Positions 17,754-25,803 of a stretch of DNA of 64,000 bases are shown in pieces. Both the position numbers and the translations under genes were made by a program. The DNA lies in assembly GCA_016213325.1 (NCBI GenBank), contig JACRAY010000006.1:62001-126000 (forward strand), read 5' to 3'. The notes beneath the pieces are model-generated. The model was not told the DNA's origin and did not search any database. It saw only the letters and a list, made by a program, of their open reading frames with translations. This stretch comes from Burkholderiales bacterium. Lineage in GTDB: Bacteria > Pseudomonadota > Gammaproteobacteria > Burkholderiales > Burkholderiaceae_C. Numbering within the stretch: the stretch's first letter is position 1; each line of letters begins with the position of its first letter.

Positions 17754-17772
17754 CGCTACGGATTCCGTAGCG
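17754..17772. promoter_or_regulatory. HxlR operator, copy 1
   Basis: CGCTACGGATTCCGTAGCG is a perfect 9-bp inverted repeat around one central base. It lies 24 bp upstream of the leftward carboxymuconolactone decarboxylase-like start. Together with copy 2 (31 bp centre to centre, about three helical turns) it forms a two-site operator between divergent genes, most simply bound by the adjacent HxlR protein. Confidence 0.7.
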
Positions 17773-17784
17773 AGTCCACTGTAC

Positions 17785-17803
17785 CGCTACGGAATCCGAA
17801 GCG
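17785..17803. promoter_or_regulatory. HxlR operator, copy 2
   Basis: CGCTACGGAATCCGAAGCG repeats copy 1 with one mismatch in the right arm and a different central base. It lies 46 bp before the rightward HxlR start, so it probably mediates autoregulation while copy 1 controls the leftward operon. Confidence 0.65.
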
Positions 17804-17848
17804 ACTGTCACGCCGGTGACGGCCCGCGCGGCCCTACAATCGCGCCCC

Positions 17849-18193
17849 ATGTCTTCGCGCACCCCCCTGCCCGGCCACGCCGTCCGCGGGTCGGCCACCG
17901 GCCGGCCCGTCATGGCGCTGCTGGACCTGCTGGGCCGCCGCGGCACCCTGCGGCTGCTGTGGGAGCTGCGCGACGGCAAGCCCCAGACCTTTCGCCTGCT
18001 GAGGGCCAGCGCGGACGGGATTTCTCCTTCGGTGATGAACGACCGGGTGAAAGAGCTGCGTGAGGCGCGCCTGCTCGAGCTTTCCGAGGCCGGCTACGTG
18101 CTCACGCCTGCCGGCCGGGCGCTGGTGCGCCACCTGCGCCCGCTGAACCGCTGGGCCGACGACTGGGCCTCTGCCGGGCTTGAAAAGGGCTGA
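17849..18193 (+). CDS. HxlR family transcriptional regulator
   Basis: A 114-residue winged-helix regulator. The ATG at 17849 has no Shine-Dalgarno, but a TACAAT hexamer lies 9 bp upstream, so a leaderless transcript is plausible. The core '[20 protein letters not shown]', '[19 protein letters not shown]' and '[14 protein letters not shown]' is HxlR-like and clearly paralogous to the protein at 12938. It faces away from the carboxymuconolactone decarboxylase-ridA unit across two operator copies, the classic layout of a local autoregulated repressor. Confidence 0.88.
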   Translation: MSSRTPLPGHAVRGSATGRPVMALLDLLGRRGTLRLLWELRDGKPQTFRLLRASADGISPSVMNDRVKELREARLLELSEAGYVLTPAGRALVRHLRPLNRWADDWASAGLEKG

Positions 18194-18203
18194 TCGGCCC
18201 TCA

Positions 18204-18233
18204 CTTGCTGGGCGATTTCGTAGTTCCCCTTCC
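18204..18233 (+). promoter_or_regulatory. Candidate sigma32 promoter for grpE
   Basis: CTTGCTG, 15 bases, then CCCCTTCC. This matches the heat-shock consensus (CTTGAAA, 11-16 bases, CCCCATNT) at the core CTTG and CCCC. Transcription would begin within a few bases of the grpE ATG at 18243, giving a nearly leaderless message. No Shine-Dalgarno is visible before that ATG. Confidence 0.45.
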
Positions 18234-18242
18234 AGAACAACC

Positions 18243-18803
18243 ATGTCAGACAAGATCCAGACCGATCCCGAGGCCGCCCTGCAGGCCGGTGAGGCCGCCA
18301 ACCAGCCGGACGTGAACGCCGCCCCCACCCCCGAAGACCCGCTGGCCGTAGCCCTGGCCGAGCTGGCCGCCGAAAAGGCGAAGAACCTCGACCTGGCCGA
18401 CCAGTTCCTGCGCTCGCAAGCCGACATGCAGAACACCCGGCGCCGCGCCGAGGAAGAGGTGGCCAAGGCCCGCAAGTTCGCCGTGGAAGGCTTTGCCGAG
18501 AGCCTGCTGCCGGTATGCGACAGCCTCGAAGCCGGCCTGGCGCACAAGGACGCCACCGCCGAGGTCATCCGCGAGGGCGCCGAAGCCACCTTGCGCCAGC
18601 TCAAGGGCGCGCTGGAACGCAATCGCGTGGTCGAGATCAACCCCCCGGCCGGAACGCGGTTCGACCCGCACCAGCACCAGGCCATCAGCGTGGTCCCGGC
18701 CGACCAGGAACCCAACACCGTGGTGGGGGTGCTGCAGAAGGGCTACCTCATCGCCGACCGGGTGTTGCGCCCGGCTTTGGTCACGGTCTCCCAATCCAGG
18801 TGA
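18243..18803 (+). CDS. grpE: GrpE nucleotide-exchange factor
   Basis: A 186-residue cytoplasmic co-chaperone that releases ADP from DnaK. An upstream in-frame start was rejected because '[14 protein letters not shown]' is the family-like acidic N-terminus. The long helix includes '[21 protein letters not shown]', here only cited in part, followed by '[13 protein letters not shown]'. The C-terminal beta-domain is '[20 protein letters not shown]' and '[19 protein letters not shown]'. The length is normal. It is followed by dnaK and dnaJ in the same direction, each with its own upstream signals. Confidence 0.97.
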   Translation: MSDKIQTDPEAALQAGEAANQPDVNAAPTPEDPLAVALAELAAEKAKNLDLADQFLRSQADMQNTRRRAEEEVAKARKFAVEGFAESLLPVCDSLEAGLAHKDATAEVIREGAEATLRQLKGALERNRVVEINPPAGTRFDPHQHQAISVVPADQEPNTVVGVLQKGYLIADRVLRPALVTVSQSR

Positions 18804-18811
18804 AGCCGCGG

Positions 18812-18839
18812 CTTGAAAGCCAACAGCTTATCCACAAGT
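18812..18839 (+). promoter_or_regulatory. Sigma32 (heat-shock) promoter of dnaK
   Basis: A perfect -35 element CTTGAAA is followed after 13 bases by CCACAAGT, which keeps the key C and T positions of the -10 consensus CCCCATNT. The dnaK ATG is 54 bp further on with AGGAG in front. This gives dnaK its own heat-inducible start in addition to read-through from grpE. Confidence 0.65.
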
Positions 18840-18892
18840 AACGAACAACATGGAAACGGGCCCTGCACAGGGTCATCAACAGGAGAAACACA

Positions 18893-20833
18893 ATGGGAAA
18901 GATCATCGGCATTGACCTCGGCACCACCAACTCGTGCGTGGCCATCATGGAGGGCAACACGGTCAAGGTGATCGAAAACTCGGAAGGCGCGCGCACCACG
19001 CCTTCCATCGTCGCCTACCAGGAAGACGGCGATATCCTCGTGGGCGCCTCCGCCAAGCGGCAGGCCGTCACGAACCCGAAGCACACGTTCTACGCCATCA
19101 AGCGCCTGATCGGCCGCAAGTTCACCGAAAAGGAAGTGCAGAAGGACATCGACCTGATGCCCTACAAGATCGTGGCGGCCGACAACGGCGACGCCTGGGT
19201 GGAAGAGCGCGGCAAGAAGCTGGCGCCCCCGCAGGTGTCGGCCGAAGTGCTGCGCAAGATGAAGAAGACCGCCGAGGACTACCTGGGCGAGGCCGTGACC
19301 GAGGCCGTGATCACCGTGCCCGCGTACTTCAACGACAGCCAGCGCCAGGCCACCAAGGACGCGGGCCGCATCGCGGGCCTGGACGTCAAGCGCATCATCA
19401 ACGAACCCACCGCGGCCGCGCTGGCCTTCGGCCTGGACAAGCACACCAAGGGCGACCGCAAGATCGCGGTGTACGACCTGGGCGGCGGCACGTTCGACAT
19501 CTCCATCATCGAGATCGCCGACGTCGACGGCGAGAAGCAGTTCGAGGTGCTGTCCACCAACGGCGACACCTTCCTGGGCGGCGAAGACTTCGACCAGCGC
19601 ATCATCGACTACATCGTCACCGAGTTCAGGAAGGAGCAAGGCGTCGACCTGAAGAACGACGTGCTCGCGCTGCAGCGCCTGAAGGAAGCCGCCGAGAAGG
19701 CCAAGATCGAGCTGTCCAGCAACTCGCAGACCGACATCAACCTGCCATACGTGACGGCCGATGCCTCGGGCCCGAAGCACCTGAACATCAAGCTCACGCG
19801 CGCCAAGCTCGAGTCGCTGGTGGACGAACTGATCGAGCGCACCATCGAGCCCTGCAAGATCGCCATCAAGGACGCGGGCGTGTCGGTCAACGACATCCAG
19901 GACGTGATCCTGGTGGGCGGCATGACGCGCATGCCCAAGGTGCAGGACAAGGTGAAGGAGTTCTTCGGCAAGGACCCGCGCCGCGACGTGAACCCCGACG
20001 AGGCGGTGGCGGTCGGCGCGGCCATCCAGGGCCAGGTGCTGGGCGGCGAGCGCAAGGACGTGCTGCTGCTCGACGTGACCCCGCTGTCGCTGGGCATCGA
20101 GACCCTGGGCGGCGTGATGACGAAGATGATCAAGAAGAACACGACCATCCCGACCAAGTTCGCGCAGACCTTCTCGACCGCCGACGACAACCAGCCCGCC
20201 GTGACCATCAAGGTCTACCAAGGCGAGCGCGAGATGGCCGCGGGCAACAAGGGGCTGGGCGAGTTCAACCTCGAAGGCATCCCGCCGGCGCCGCGCGGCC
20301 TGCCGCAGATCGAGGTGACGTTCGACATCGACGCCAACGGCATCCTGCACGTGTCGGCCAAGGACAAGGGCACCGGCAAGGAAAACAAGATCACCATCAA
20401 GGCGAACTCGGGCCTGACCGAAGCCGAGATCGAGAAGATGGTGAAAGACGCCGAGGTGAACGCCGCCGAGGACAAGAAGAAGCTCGAACTGGTGCAGGCG
20501 CGCAACCAGGGCGAGGCGATGGCGCATTCGGTGCGCAAGAGCCTCACCGAGTACGGCGACAAGATCGACGCGTCCGAAAGGGACAAGATCGAAGCGGCCG
20601 TGAAGGAGCTCGAAGAGACCCTGAAGTCCGACGACAAGGAAGCGATCGAGGCGAAGACCACGGCGCTGATGACCGCCAGCCAGAAGCTGGGCGAGAAGAT
20701 GTACGAGGGCATGCAGGCCGAGCAGGCGGCTGCGGGTGCAGGCGCGGCGCCGGGTGGCGAGCAGGCATCGGCGAAGCCGGCCAACGACGACAATGTGGTC
20801 GATGCCGAAGTGAAGGAAGTCAAGAAAGGTTAA
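18893..20833 (+). CDS. dnaK: Hsp70 chaperone DnaK
   Basis: A 646-residue chaperone, full length for the family. The ATPase domain opens with '[18 protein letters not shown]' and contains '[11 protein letters not shown]' and '[11 protein letters not shown]'. The linker '[19 protein letters not shown]' leads to the substrate-binding domain and a charged lid. The C-terminus '[11 protein letters not shown]' has the EEVD-like acidic tail of bacterial DnaK. AGGAG precedes the ATG. It works with GrpE upstream and DnaJ downstream in folding and heat-shock control. Confidence 0.99.
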   Translation: MGKIIGIDLGTTNSCVAIMEGNTVKVIENSEGARTTPSIVAYQEDGDILVGASAKRQAVTNPKHTFYAIKRLIGRKFTEKEVQKDIDLMPYKIVAADNGDAWVEERGKKLAPPQVSAEVLRKMKKTAEDYLGEAVTEAVITVPAYFNDSQRQATKDAGRIAGLDVKRIINEPTAAALAFGLDKHTKGDRKIAVYDLGGGTFDISIIEIADVDGEKQFEVLSTNGDTFLGGEDFDQRIIDYIVTEFRKEQGVDLKNDVLALQRLKEAAEKAKIELSSNSQTDINLPYVTADASGPKHLNIKLTRAKLESLVDELIERTIEPCKIAIKDAGVSVNDIQDVILVGGMTRMPKVQDKVKEFFGKDPRRDVNPDEAVAVGAAIQGQVLGGERKDVLLLDVTPLSLGIETLGGVMTKMIKKNTTIPTKFAQTFSTADDNQPAVTIKVYQGEREMAAGNKGLGEFNLEGIPPAPRGLPQIEVTFDIDANGILHVSAKDKGTGKENKITIKANSGLTEAEIEKMVKDAEVNAAEDKKKLELVQARNQGEAMAHSVRKSLTEYGDKIDASERDKIEAAVKELEETLKSDDKEAIEAKTTALMTASQKLGEKMYEGMQAEQAAAGAGAAPGGEQASAKPANDDNVVDAEVKEVKKG

Positions 20834-20860
20834 AAGCGGACGCTGCGCGCCGTTTTAACT

Positions 20861-20904
20861 CGCCGCGTTCGACCGATACCGCTGCGCGGATCGTCAACGC
20901 GGCG
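20861..20904. repeat. Hairpin between dnaK and dnaJ
   Basis: CGCCGCGTT (20861-20869) and AACGCGGCG (20896-20904) form a 9-bp inverted repeat with a 26-base loop in the 95-bp dnaK-dnaJ gap. No T-tract follows. It could attenuate transcription or protect the dnaK message end, giving less DnaJ than DnaK. Confidence 0.4.
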
Positions 20905-20928
20905 TTCGTGCTTTAAGCAAGACAACAG

Positions 20929-22080
20929 ATGGCCACCAAACGCGATTACTACGAAGTCCTGGGCGTCCCCAAGAACGCCTCCGACGAAGAGATCAAGAAG
21001 GCTTATCGCAAGCTGGCGATGAAGTACCACCCTGACCGCAACCAGGGTGACGGGGGCAAGGACGCCGAGGCCAGGTTCAAGGAGGCCAAGGAAGCGTACG
21101 AGATGCTGTCGGAGCCGGAGAAGCGCGCGGCCTACGACCAGTTCGGGCACGCGGGCGTCGACCCCAGCATGCGCGGCGGCCCGGGCGGCGCGGGCGCCGA
21201 AGGCTTCGGCGGTTTTGCCGAGGCGTTCGGCGACATCTTCGGCGACATCTTCGGCCAGGCGCGTGGCGGCAGTGGCCGCGGCGGGCGGCACGTGTACCGC
21301 GGCGCCGACCTGTCGTACGCCATGGAAGTCACGCTGGAGGAAGCAGCCAAGGGCAAGGAAGCGCAGATCCGCATCCCGACGTGGGAGTCGTGCGAGACGT
21401 GCCACGGCTCGGGCGCCAAGCCCGGCACGCAGGCCAAGCAGTGCACCACCTGCCACGGGCAGGGCGTTGTGCAGATGCGCCAGGGCTTCTTCAGCGTGCA
21501 GCAGACCTGCCCGCATTGCCGCGGCTCGGGCAAGATCATTCCCGACCCGTGCGCCACCTGCCATGGGCAGGGCCGCGTGAAGAAGCAGCGCACTTTGGAA
21601 GTGAAGATCCCCGCGGGCATCGACGACGGCATGCGCATCCGCAGCGCGGGCAACGGCGAGCCGGGCACCAATGGCGGACCGCCGGGCGACCTGTTCATCG
21701 AAATCCGGATGAAGAAGCATTCGGTGTTCGAGCGCGACGGCGACGACCTGCATTGCGTGGTGCCGGTGCAGGTGACGCGCGCGGCGCTGGGCGGCGAGAT
21801 CGAGATCCCCACGCTCGACGGCAAGGCCGTGATCGAGATTCCCGAAGGCACGCAGGCCGGCAAGCAGTTCCGCCTGCGCGGCAAGGGCATCAAGGGCGTG
21901 CGCTCCAGCTACCCGGGCGACCTGTACTGCCACATCGCGGTAGAGACGCCGGTGAAGCTCACCGAGCACCAGCGCAAGCTGCTGAAGGACCTGGACGAGT
22001 CGCTGAAGAAGGGCGGCGCCAAGCATTCGCCCACCGACGAGTCGTGGTCGGAGAAGCTGAAGGGCTTCTTCAGCGCGTGA
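20929..22080 (+). CDS. dnaJ: Hsp40 co-chaperone DnaJ
   Basis: A 383-residue class A J-protein. The J domain has HPD at residues 34-36 ('[11 protein letters not shown]'). A Gly/Phe-rich region (about 75-120) is followed by four CxxCxGxG zinc motifs ([32 protein letters not shown]) and the C-terminal substrate-binding domain. It stimulates DnaK ATPase and delivers clients. Ribosome-binding signal before the ATG is weak (AAGACAACAG). Two long hairpins follow the stop. Confidence 0.99.
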   Translation: MATKRDYYEVLGVPKNASDEEIKKAYRKLAMKYHPDRNQGDGGKDAEARFKEAKEAYEMLSEPEKRAAYDQFGHAGVDPSMRGGPGGAGAEGFGGFAEAFGDIFGDIFGQARGGSGRGGRHVYRGADLSYAMEVTLEEAAKGKEAQIRIPTWESCETCHGSGAKPGTQAKQCTTCHGQGVVQMRQGFFSVQQTCPHCRGSGKIIPDPCATCHGQGRVKKQRTLEVKIPAGIDDGMRIRSAGNGEPGTNGGPPGDLFIEIRMKKHSVFERDGDDLHCVVPVQVTRAALGGEIEIPTLDGKAVIEIPEGTQAGKQFRLRGKGIKGVRSSYPGDLYCHIAVETPVKLTEHQRKLLKDLDESLKKGGAKHSPTDESWSEKLKGFFSA

Positions 22081-22086
22081 TGCAGG

Positions 22087-22151
22087 AAGCTGGGGTGTTA
22101 CCCCAGCCTACGGGTCCCTGTAGCTTGTAGGCTGGGGTAAAACCCCAGCTT
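22087..22151. repeat. 25-bp inverted repeat / double hairpin after dnaJ
   Basis: The left arm 22087-22111 and right arm 22127-22151 are reverse complements with one mismatch. Each arm itself folds as a GCTGGGGT...ACCCCAGC hairpin, so the element can form two small stems or one long one. The loop is 15 bases. It probably terminates the heat-shock operon. It resembles in layout the paired GTAGG-flanked hairpins at 36915-36978. Confidence 0.65.
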
Positions 22152-22215
22152 TCCGCTTTAAACTAACTGGCCTCCGCGAAGGCCGGGGCGGTTCACATCT
22201 CTACCAGCGAAGGAA

Positions 22216-23025
22216 ATGAATTTGTCAAAGAAGTTCCTCTTCACGATCACAACCGGTCGAAGCGGGACGGTGTTTCTAACGAGCCTCCTGAAGGCAAATC
22301 TCCATGATGCCAAAGTGTTTCATGAGCGAACTGGATATCAAAGCTTCGGGGTCAATACACCCGATGCATCGCATTTCATGCTATTCAACAGTGTGGGTAA
22401 TGTTGATAAGGTCAGAGCCTTCTGGAGGCAAAAATTTGAGAGAGACCGGCTGACTGAGGAAGCTTGGTATGTGGAGACGTCTCACTTTTTGGCTAAAGCG
22501 GGTTTGATGGAAAACATTGACCTGCTAAGGCCATACGCCGCTGAGATTCATGTGATCCTCCAAAGGAGAGATGTGTTCAAGACCCTTTGGAGCTTCGTAA
22601 ACCGCTTTGACTTTCTTAATAGTGGATTCACCTGGTTGTTTACACTGGATCCAAGGTATCCGAAGGTGATAGTGAACTCTAAGCAATTTGTCAAATATGG
22701 AATGTTTGGCAGTGCGCTGTGGTATATCATCGAAATGCAATGTCGAGCCGAATACTATAGACAGCTATATATCGACGACACTTTACTGCACTTCCATTCA
22801 GCAAGACTTGAAGACATTACGACGAAGAATGGAGCGACTGAATTCTTGTCAGGATTAGTCAAGGAGAAAATTCCTGAGTGCAAGATTCCACGGAAAGTCA
22901 ACGAAACTAAGCAAGAGTACTTCGGTGACAAGGAGCGTGATCTATGTAGGGAGTTGGTCGAGAAATTCAAGTTTGATCCTGTCGAATTGGCAAAGCTGTA
23001 TATTGGAAATGGCGGAAGGCTCTGA
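22216..23025 (+). CDS. Sulfotransferase-like P-loop protein (horizontally acquired)
   Basis: A 269-residue protein. 'TTGRSGTVFLTSLL' near residue 12 matches the 5'-phosphosulfate-binding loop of PAPS sulfotransferases. 'LQRRDVFKTLWSFVNR' matches the 3'-phosphate site with Arg and a downstream Ser. It may transfer sulfate to a glycan or surface lipid, but remote members of this fold have other roles. Hand counts of three 60-base stretches give about 42-50% G+C, far below the flanks, and codon use is AT-rich. It sits beside a transposase fragment. Both point to recent transfer. It has no operon partner. Confidence 0.7.
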   Translation: MNLSKKFLFTITTGRSGTVFLTSLLKANLHDAKVFHERTGYQSFGVNTPDASHFMLFNSVGNVDKVRAFWRQKFERDRLTEEAWYVETSHFLAKAGLMENIDLLRPYAAEIHVILQRRDVFKTLWSFVNRFDFLNSGFTWLFTLDPRYPKVIVNSKQFVKYGMFGSALWYIIEMQCRAEYYRQLYIDDTLLHFHSARLEDITTKNGATEFLSGLVKEKIPECKIPRKVNETKQEYFGDKERDLCRELVEKFKFDPVELAKLYIGNGGRL

Positions 23026-23049
23026 CTGTGGGGGAATTACTGAACCAGA

Positions 23050-23193
23050 ACAGTCGCGCAAGGCGTGCTCGCCAGACGACGCAGCATGTGAAGGGTTCTT
23101 TGGCCGCCTGAAGAATGAATTGTTCGACTCACGCGACTGGCTGGCTACCACCATCGAGGAGTTCGTCGCGGCCTTAGACTCCTACATCTTCCA
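23050..23193 (+). pseudogene. IS3-family transposase fragment (OrfB C-terminal part)
   Basis: The translated segment 'CSPDDAACEGFFGRLKNELF' followed by 'DSRDWLATTIEEFVAALDSY' matches the end of IS3-family OrfB transposases, including the third catalytic acid (Glu in ACEGFF). The N-terminal DDE half, the usual 'NxKRIK' tail and the terminal inverted repeats are missing. It lies 25-30 bp after the sulfotransferase-like gene and just before the RTX cluster, marking the scar of an insertion that likely brought in the low-GC gene. Confidence 0.8.
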
Positions 23194-23232
23194 GCGCATA
23201 GCTGGTCGCAATCGCCATGTAGATTCTGCTGA

Positions 23233-25794
23233 TCAGACGTACTCGAGCCCATTGGCTGCAGCGGCCGGCACCCCCATGTAGTCGGCCGCCACGACCGCCA
23301 GCGACGCCTGCGTGAACCCGCCCGACGCGATCAGGCCCACGAAGTAGTCGCGTGTGCCGGTGTCGGGTGGTGACCCGATGACGTTCGTGTAGAGCAAGGT
23401 CACCACGGCCTCGTTGGTCGTCGCCCCGGCCACTTGCAGCGCCAGGCCCATCAGCGCCTGGTAGCTCATGCCGCCGTCCACCAGCTCAAGCCCGATGCCT
23501 GCGTAGACCTCGTTGCCGACGCTCGCCGCGCCGAACACGGCGCCTAGGACTTTCGCGACCTGGCCGGCGTTGCCGTCGAGGTCGAAAGCGACGCTCAAGT
23601 CGCTGAACCGCAAGCGCTCGATGCCGGTGATCGTGTCGACGCCTTCCCCCGTCACCTGCATGCTGCTGAAGGTGTACTGGCTGCGAGCGCCCGAATAGGC
23701 CGAGACGTCGATGCCCGCGCCGCCGTCGATCGTGTCGTTGCCGCCGCCGCCCGTGAGCACGTTGGCGGCTTCGTTGCCCGTCAGCACGTTCGGCAGCGCA
23801 TTGCCGGTGCCCGAGATGGCCCCCGCGCCGGCGGCCAGCGCCATGTTCTCCAGCGCAGAGCCCAGCGTGTAGCTGTAGCTGGCGACCACCTTGTCGATGC
23901 CGCCGCCGATGGAGCTTTGCCCGAGTGGACCGCCCAGGGGCGGGCGTTCGGCCGGGCTGTCGGGTTCAACCACGGTGTCCGACGGGCTGTCCACCACATA
24001 CGTGTCGTTGCCGGCCCCGCCGAACATGTCGTCGCCACCGCTGCCGCCGTCCAGCAGGTCGTTGCCCGCGCCGCCTTCGAGCGTGTCGTCACCCTCGTCG
24101 CCGAACAGGCCGTCGTCGCCGCCTGCGCCACGCACCCGGTCGTCGCCGCCGCGCGCGCGCAGGATTTCGCCGGTGGCCGCGGCGAGCAGGTTGTCGGCCT
24201 GTTCGGTGCCCTGGCGCACCTGGAAGTCATGGTCCGCGAACTGCAGGGTCTCCACGCCCAGCAGCCAGTCGGCGCCATTCGGTCCCGAGACCCGGATCGA
24301 TTCGCCGTCGAACGACAGCAGGTAGGCGGCGAAGTTGCCGGTGTAGACCGCAATGTCGTTGCCGGCGCCGCCGTCCAGCGTGTCGTTGCCGGCCGCCCCT
24401 TCCAGCGTGTCGGCACCATTGCCGCCCGACAGCGAGTCGTCGCCGTCTCCGCCCCTGAGGTACTCGCCGCCGCTGCCGCCCAGCAGCGTGTCGTTGCCCG
24501 CAAAGCCGGACAGCGCGGTGCTGGCGGCGCTGCCGGTGATGTGGTCGTCGAAGTTGCTGCCCTGTGCGAACTCGATGCCCACCAGCGTATCGGTGCCCCC
24601 GCCGCCGGTGGCCAAGCCCGCCACCAGGTCGATGACGACTGCCGACGCCACATAGAAGTAGAACGCGCGGTCGTTGCCCGAACCGCCATCGATCCAGTCG
24701 TCGCCTGCGCCGGCGTCGATGACGTCGTCGCCAACCCCTGCCAGGATCGAGTCGTTGCCGGCGCCGTCATGGACGAAGTCGTTGCCGCCACCCGCATCCA
24801 GGGTGTCATTCCCGCCGAGGCCGGACAACTCGTTCGCAAAAGCGTCACCGGCCAGCGTGTCGCCGTGCTCCGATCCCTGGGCGTTCTCGATGCTGCTGAG
24901 GGTATCGATGCCACCCTTCGCGTCTATGCCCTGGCCCTGCGCCAGGTTGACGTTCACCGGTCCCTGGTCGAGGAAGTACGTCACGCGGTCATTGCCGCTG
25001 CCGCCCTGCAGCAGGTCGTTGCCCGCGTCGCCCGCGAGGTCGTCGTTGCCATCCCCACCCGACAGGGTGTCGTTGCCGTCGCCTCCCATCAGGGTGTCGC
25101 TGGCGATATCGCCGAACAGCGAGTCGGCGCCGGCCAGCCCCCACAGGTGGTCTTCGTCGTCCCCGCCCCGCAACGTATCGGCGTCGTCGCCGCCCTCGAT
25201 GCTGTCGTTGCCGGCGCCCCCGAAGAGCGAGTCGGCACCGGCCTCACCATGGACCCAGTCGGCGCCGTCGCCGCCGCCGGCGGTGTCATTGCCATCGCCA
25301 CCGCGCAGGGTGTCGTCGCCGGTGCCCCCTGTCAGCGAATCGGCACCACCCTGTCCCTCCATGTAGTCGTTGCCCGCGCCGCCGGACAGGGTATCCGTGC
25401 CGTCGAATGCGAAGAAGTCGTTGTTTCCGGCGTCCCCCGCGATCGAGTCCGCGAAGTTGGAGCCGACGATTTTCTCGATGCCGACCAGCACATCGTTGCC
25501 GAACCCGCCGCCCGAGGAAGTGCCCGCGAGCAGGTCGATCGTGACGCCGGAGGTCGCATCGAAGTAGCCTGCGAAGTCGATCCCCGCGCCGCCGGCCATT
25601 GTGTCGTTGCCCTCGCGGCCCACCAGGTAGTCGTCGCCGTCGCCGCCGGCGAGGCTGTCGTTGCCGGTACCGCCGTCGATGGTGTCGTTGCCGCCGGCGC
25701 CGGAAAGCGTGTCGTCGCCCCCGGCGCCGGCGATCGAGTCGCCGTCGTCGCCCCCCGTGAAATCGTCAGGTCCCGCGGTGCCGCTGAAGTTCAT
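23233..25794 (-). CDS. RTX calcium-binding repeat protein (RTX-5, last gene of array)
   Basis: An 853-residue protein made almost wholly of GGxGxDxLx nonapeptides, which bind Ca2+ and fold as parallel beta-rolls outside the cell. The repeats start at the N-terminus ('MNFSGTAGPDDFTGGDD') with no signal peptide and no separate enzymatic domain. Spacer modules recur ('SYTLGSALENMALAAGAGAI', 'LTGNEAANVLTGGGGNDTID'). The last ~130 residues form a DUF4214-like module ('VVTLLYTNVIG', 'YFVGLIASGGFT') ending GLEYV. Such proteins usually leave by type I secretion through a C-terminal signal. It begins 9 bp after the preceding RTX gene's stop. Confidence 0.9.
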   Translation of the reverse strand: MNFSGTAGPDDFTGGDDGDSIAGAGGDDTLSGAGGNDTIDGGTGNDSLAGGDGDDYLVGREGNDTMAGGAGIDFAGYFDATSGVTIDLLAGTSSGGGFGNDVLVGIEKIVGSNFADSIAGDAGNNDFFAFDGTDTLSGGAGNDYMEGQGGADSLTGGTGDDTLRGGDGNDTAGGGDGADWVHGEAGADSLFGGAGNDSIEGGDDADTLRGGDDEDHLWGLAGADSLFGDIASDTLMGGDGNDTLSGGDGNDDLAGDAGNDLLQGGSGNDRVTYFLDQGPVNVNLAQGQGIDAKGGIDTLSSIENAQGSEHGDTLAGDAFANELSGLGGNDTLDAGGGNDFVHDGAGNDSILAGVGDDVIDAGAGDDWIDGGSGNDRAFYFYVASAVVIDLVAGLATGGGGTDTLVGIEFAQGSNFDDHITGSAASTALSGFAGNDTLLGGSGGEYLRGGDGDDSLSGGNGADTLEGAAGNDTLDGGAGNDIAVYTGNFAAYLLSFDGESIRVSGPNGADWLLGVETLQFADHDFQVRQGTEQADNLLAAATGEILRARGGDDRVRGAGGDDGLFGDEGDDTLEGGAGNDLLDGGSGGDDMFGGAGNDTYVVDSPSDTVVEPDSPAERPPLGGPLGQSSIGGGIDKVVASYSYTLGSALENMALAAGAGAISGTGNALPNVLTGNEAANVLTGGGGNDTIDGGAGIDVSAYSGARSQYTFSSMQVTGEGVDTITGIERLRFSDLSVAFDLDGNAGQVAKVLGAVFGAASVGNEVYAGIGLELVDGGMSYQALMGLALQVAGATTNEAVVTLLYTNVIGSPPDTGTRDYFVGLIASGGFTQASLAVVAADYMGVPAAAANGLEYV

Positions 25795-25803
25795 GGCCGT
25801 TCT

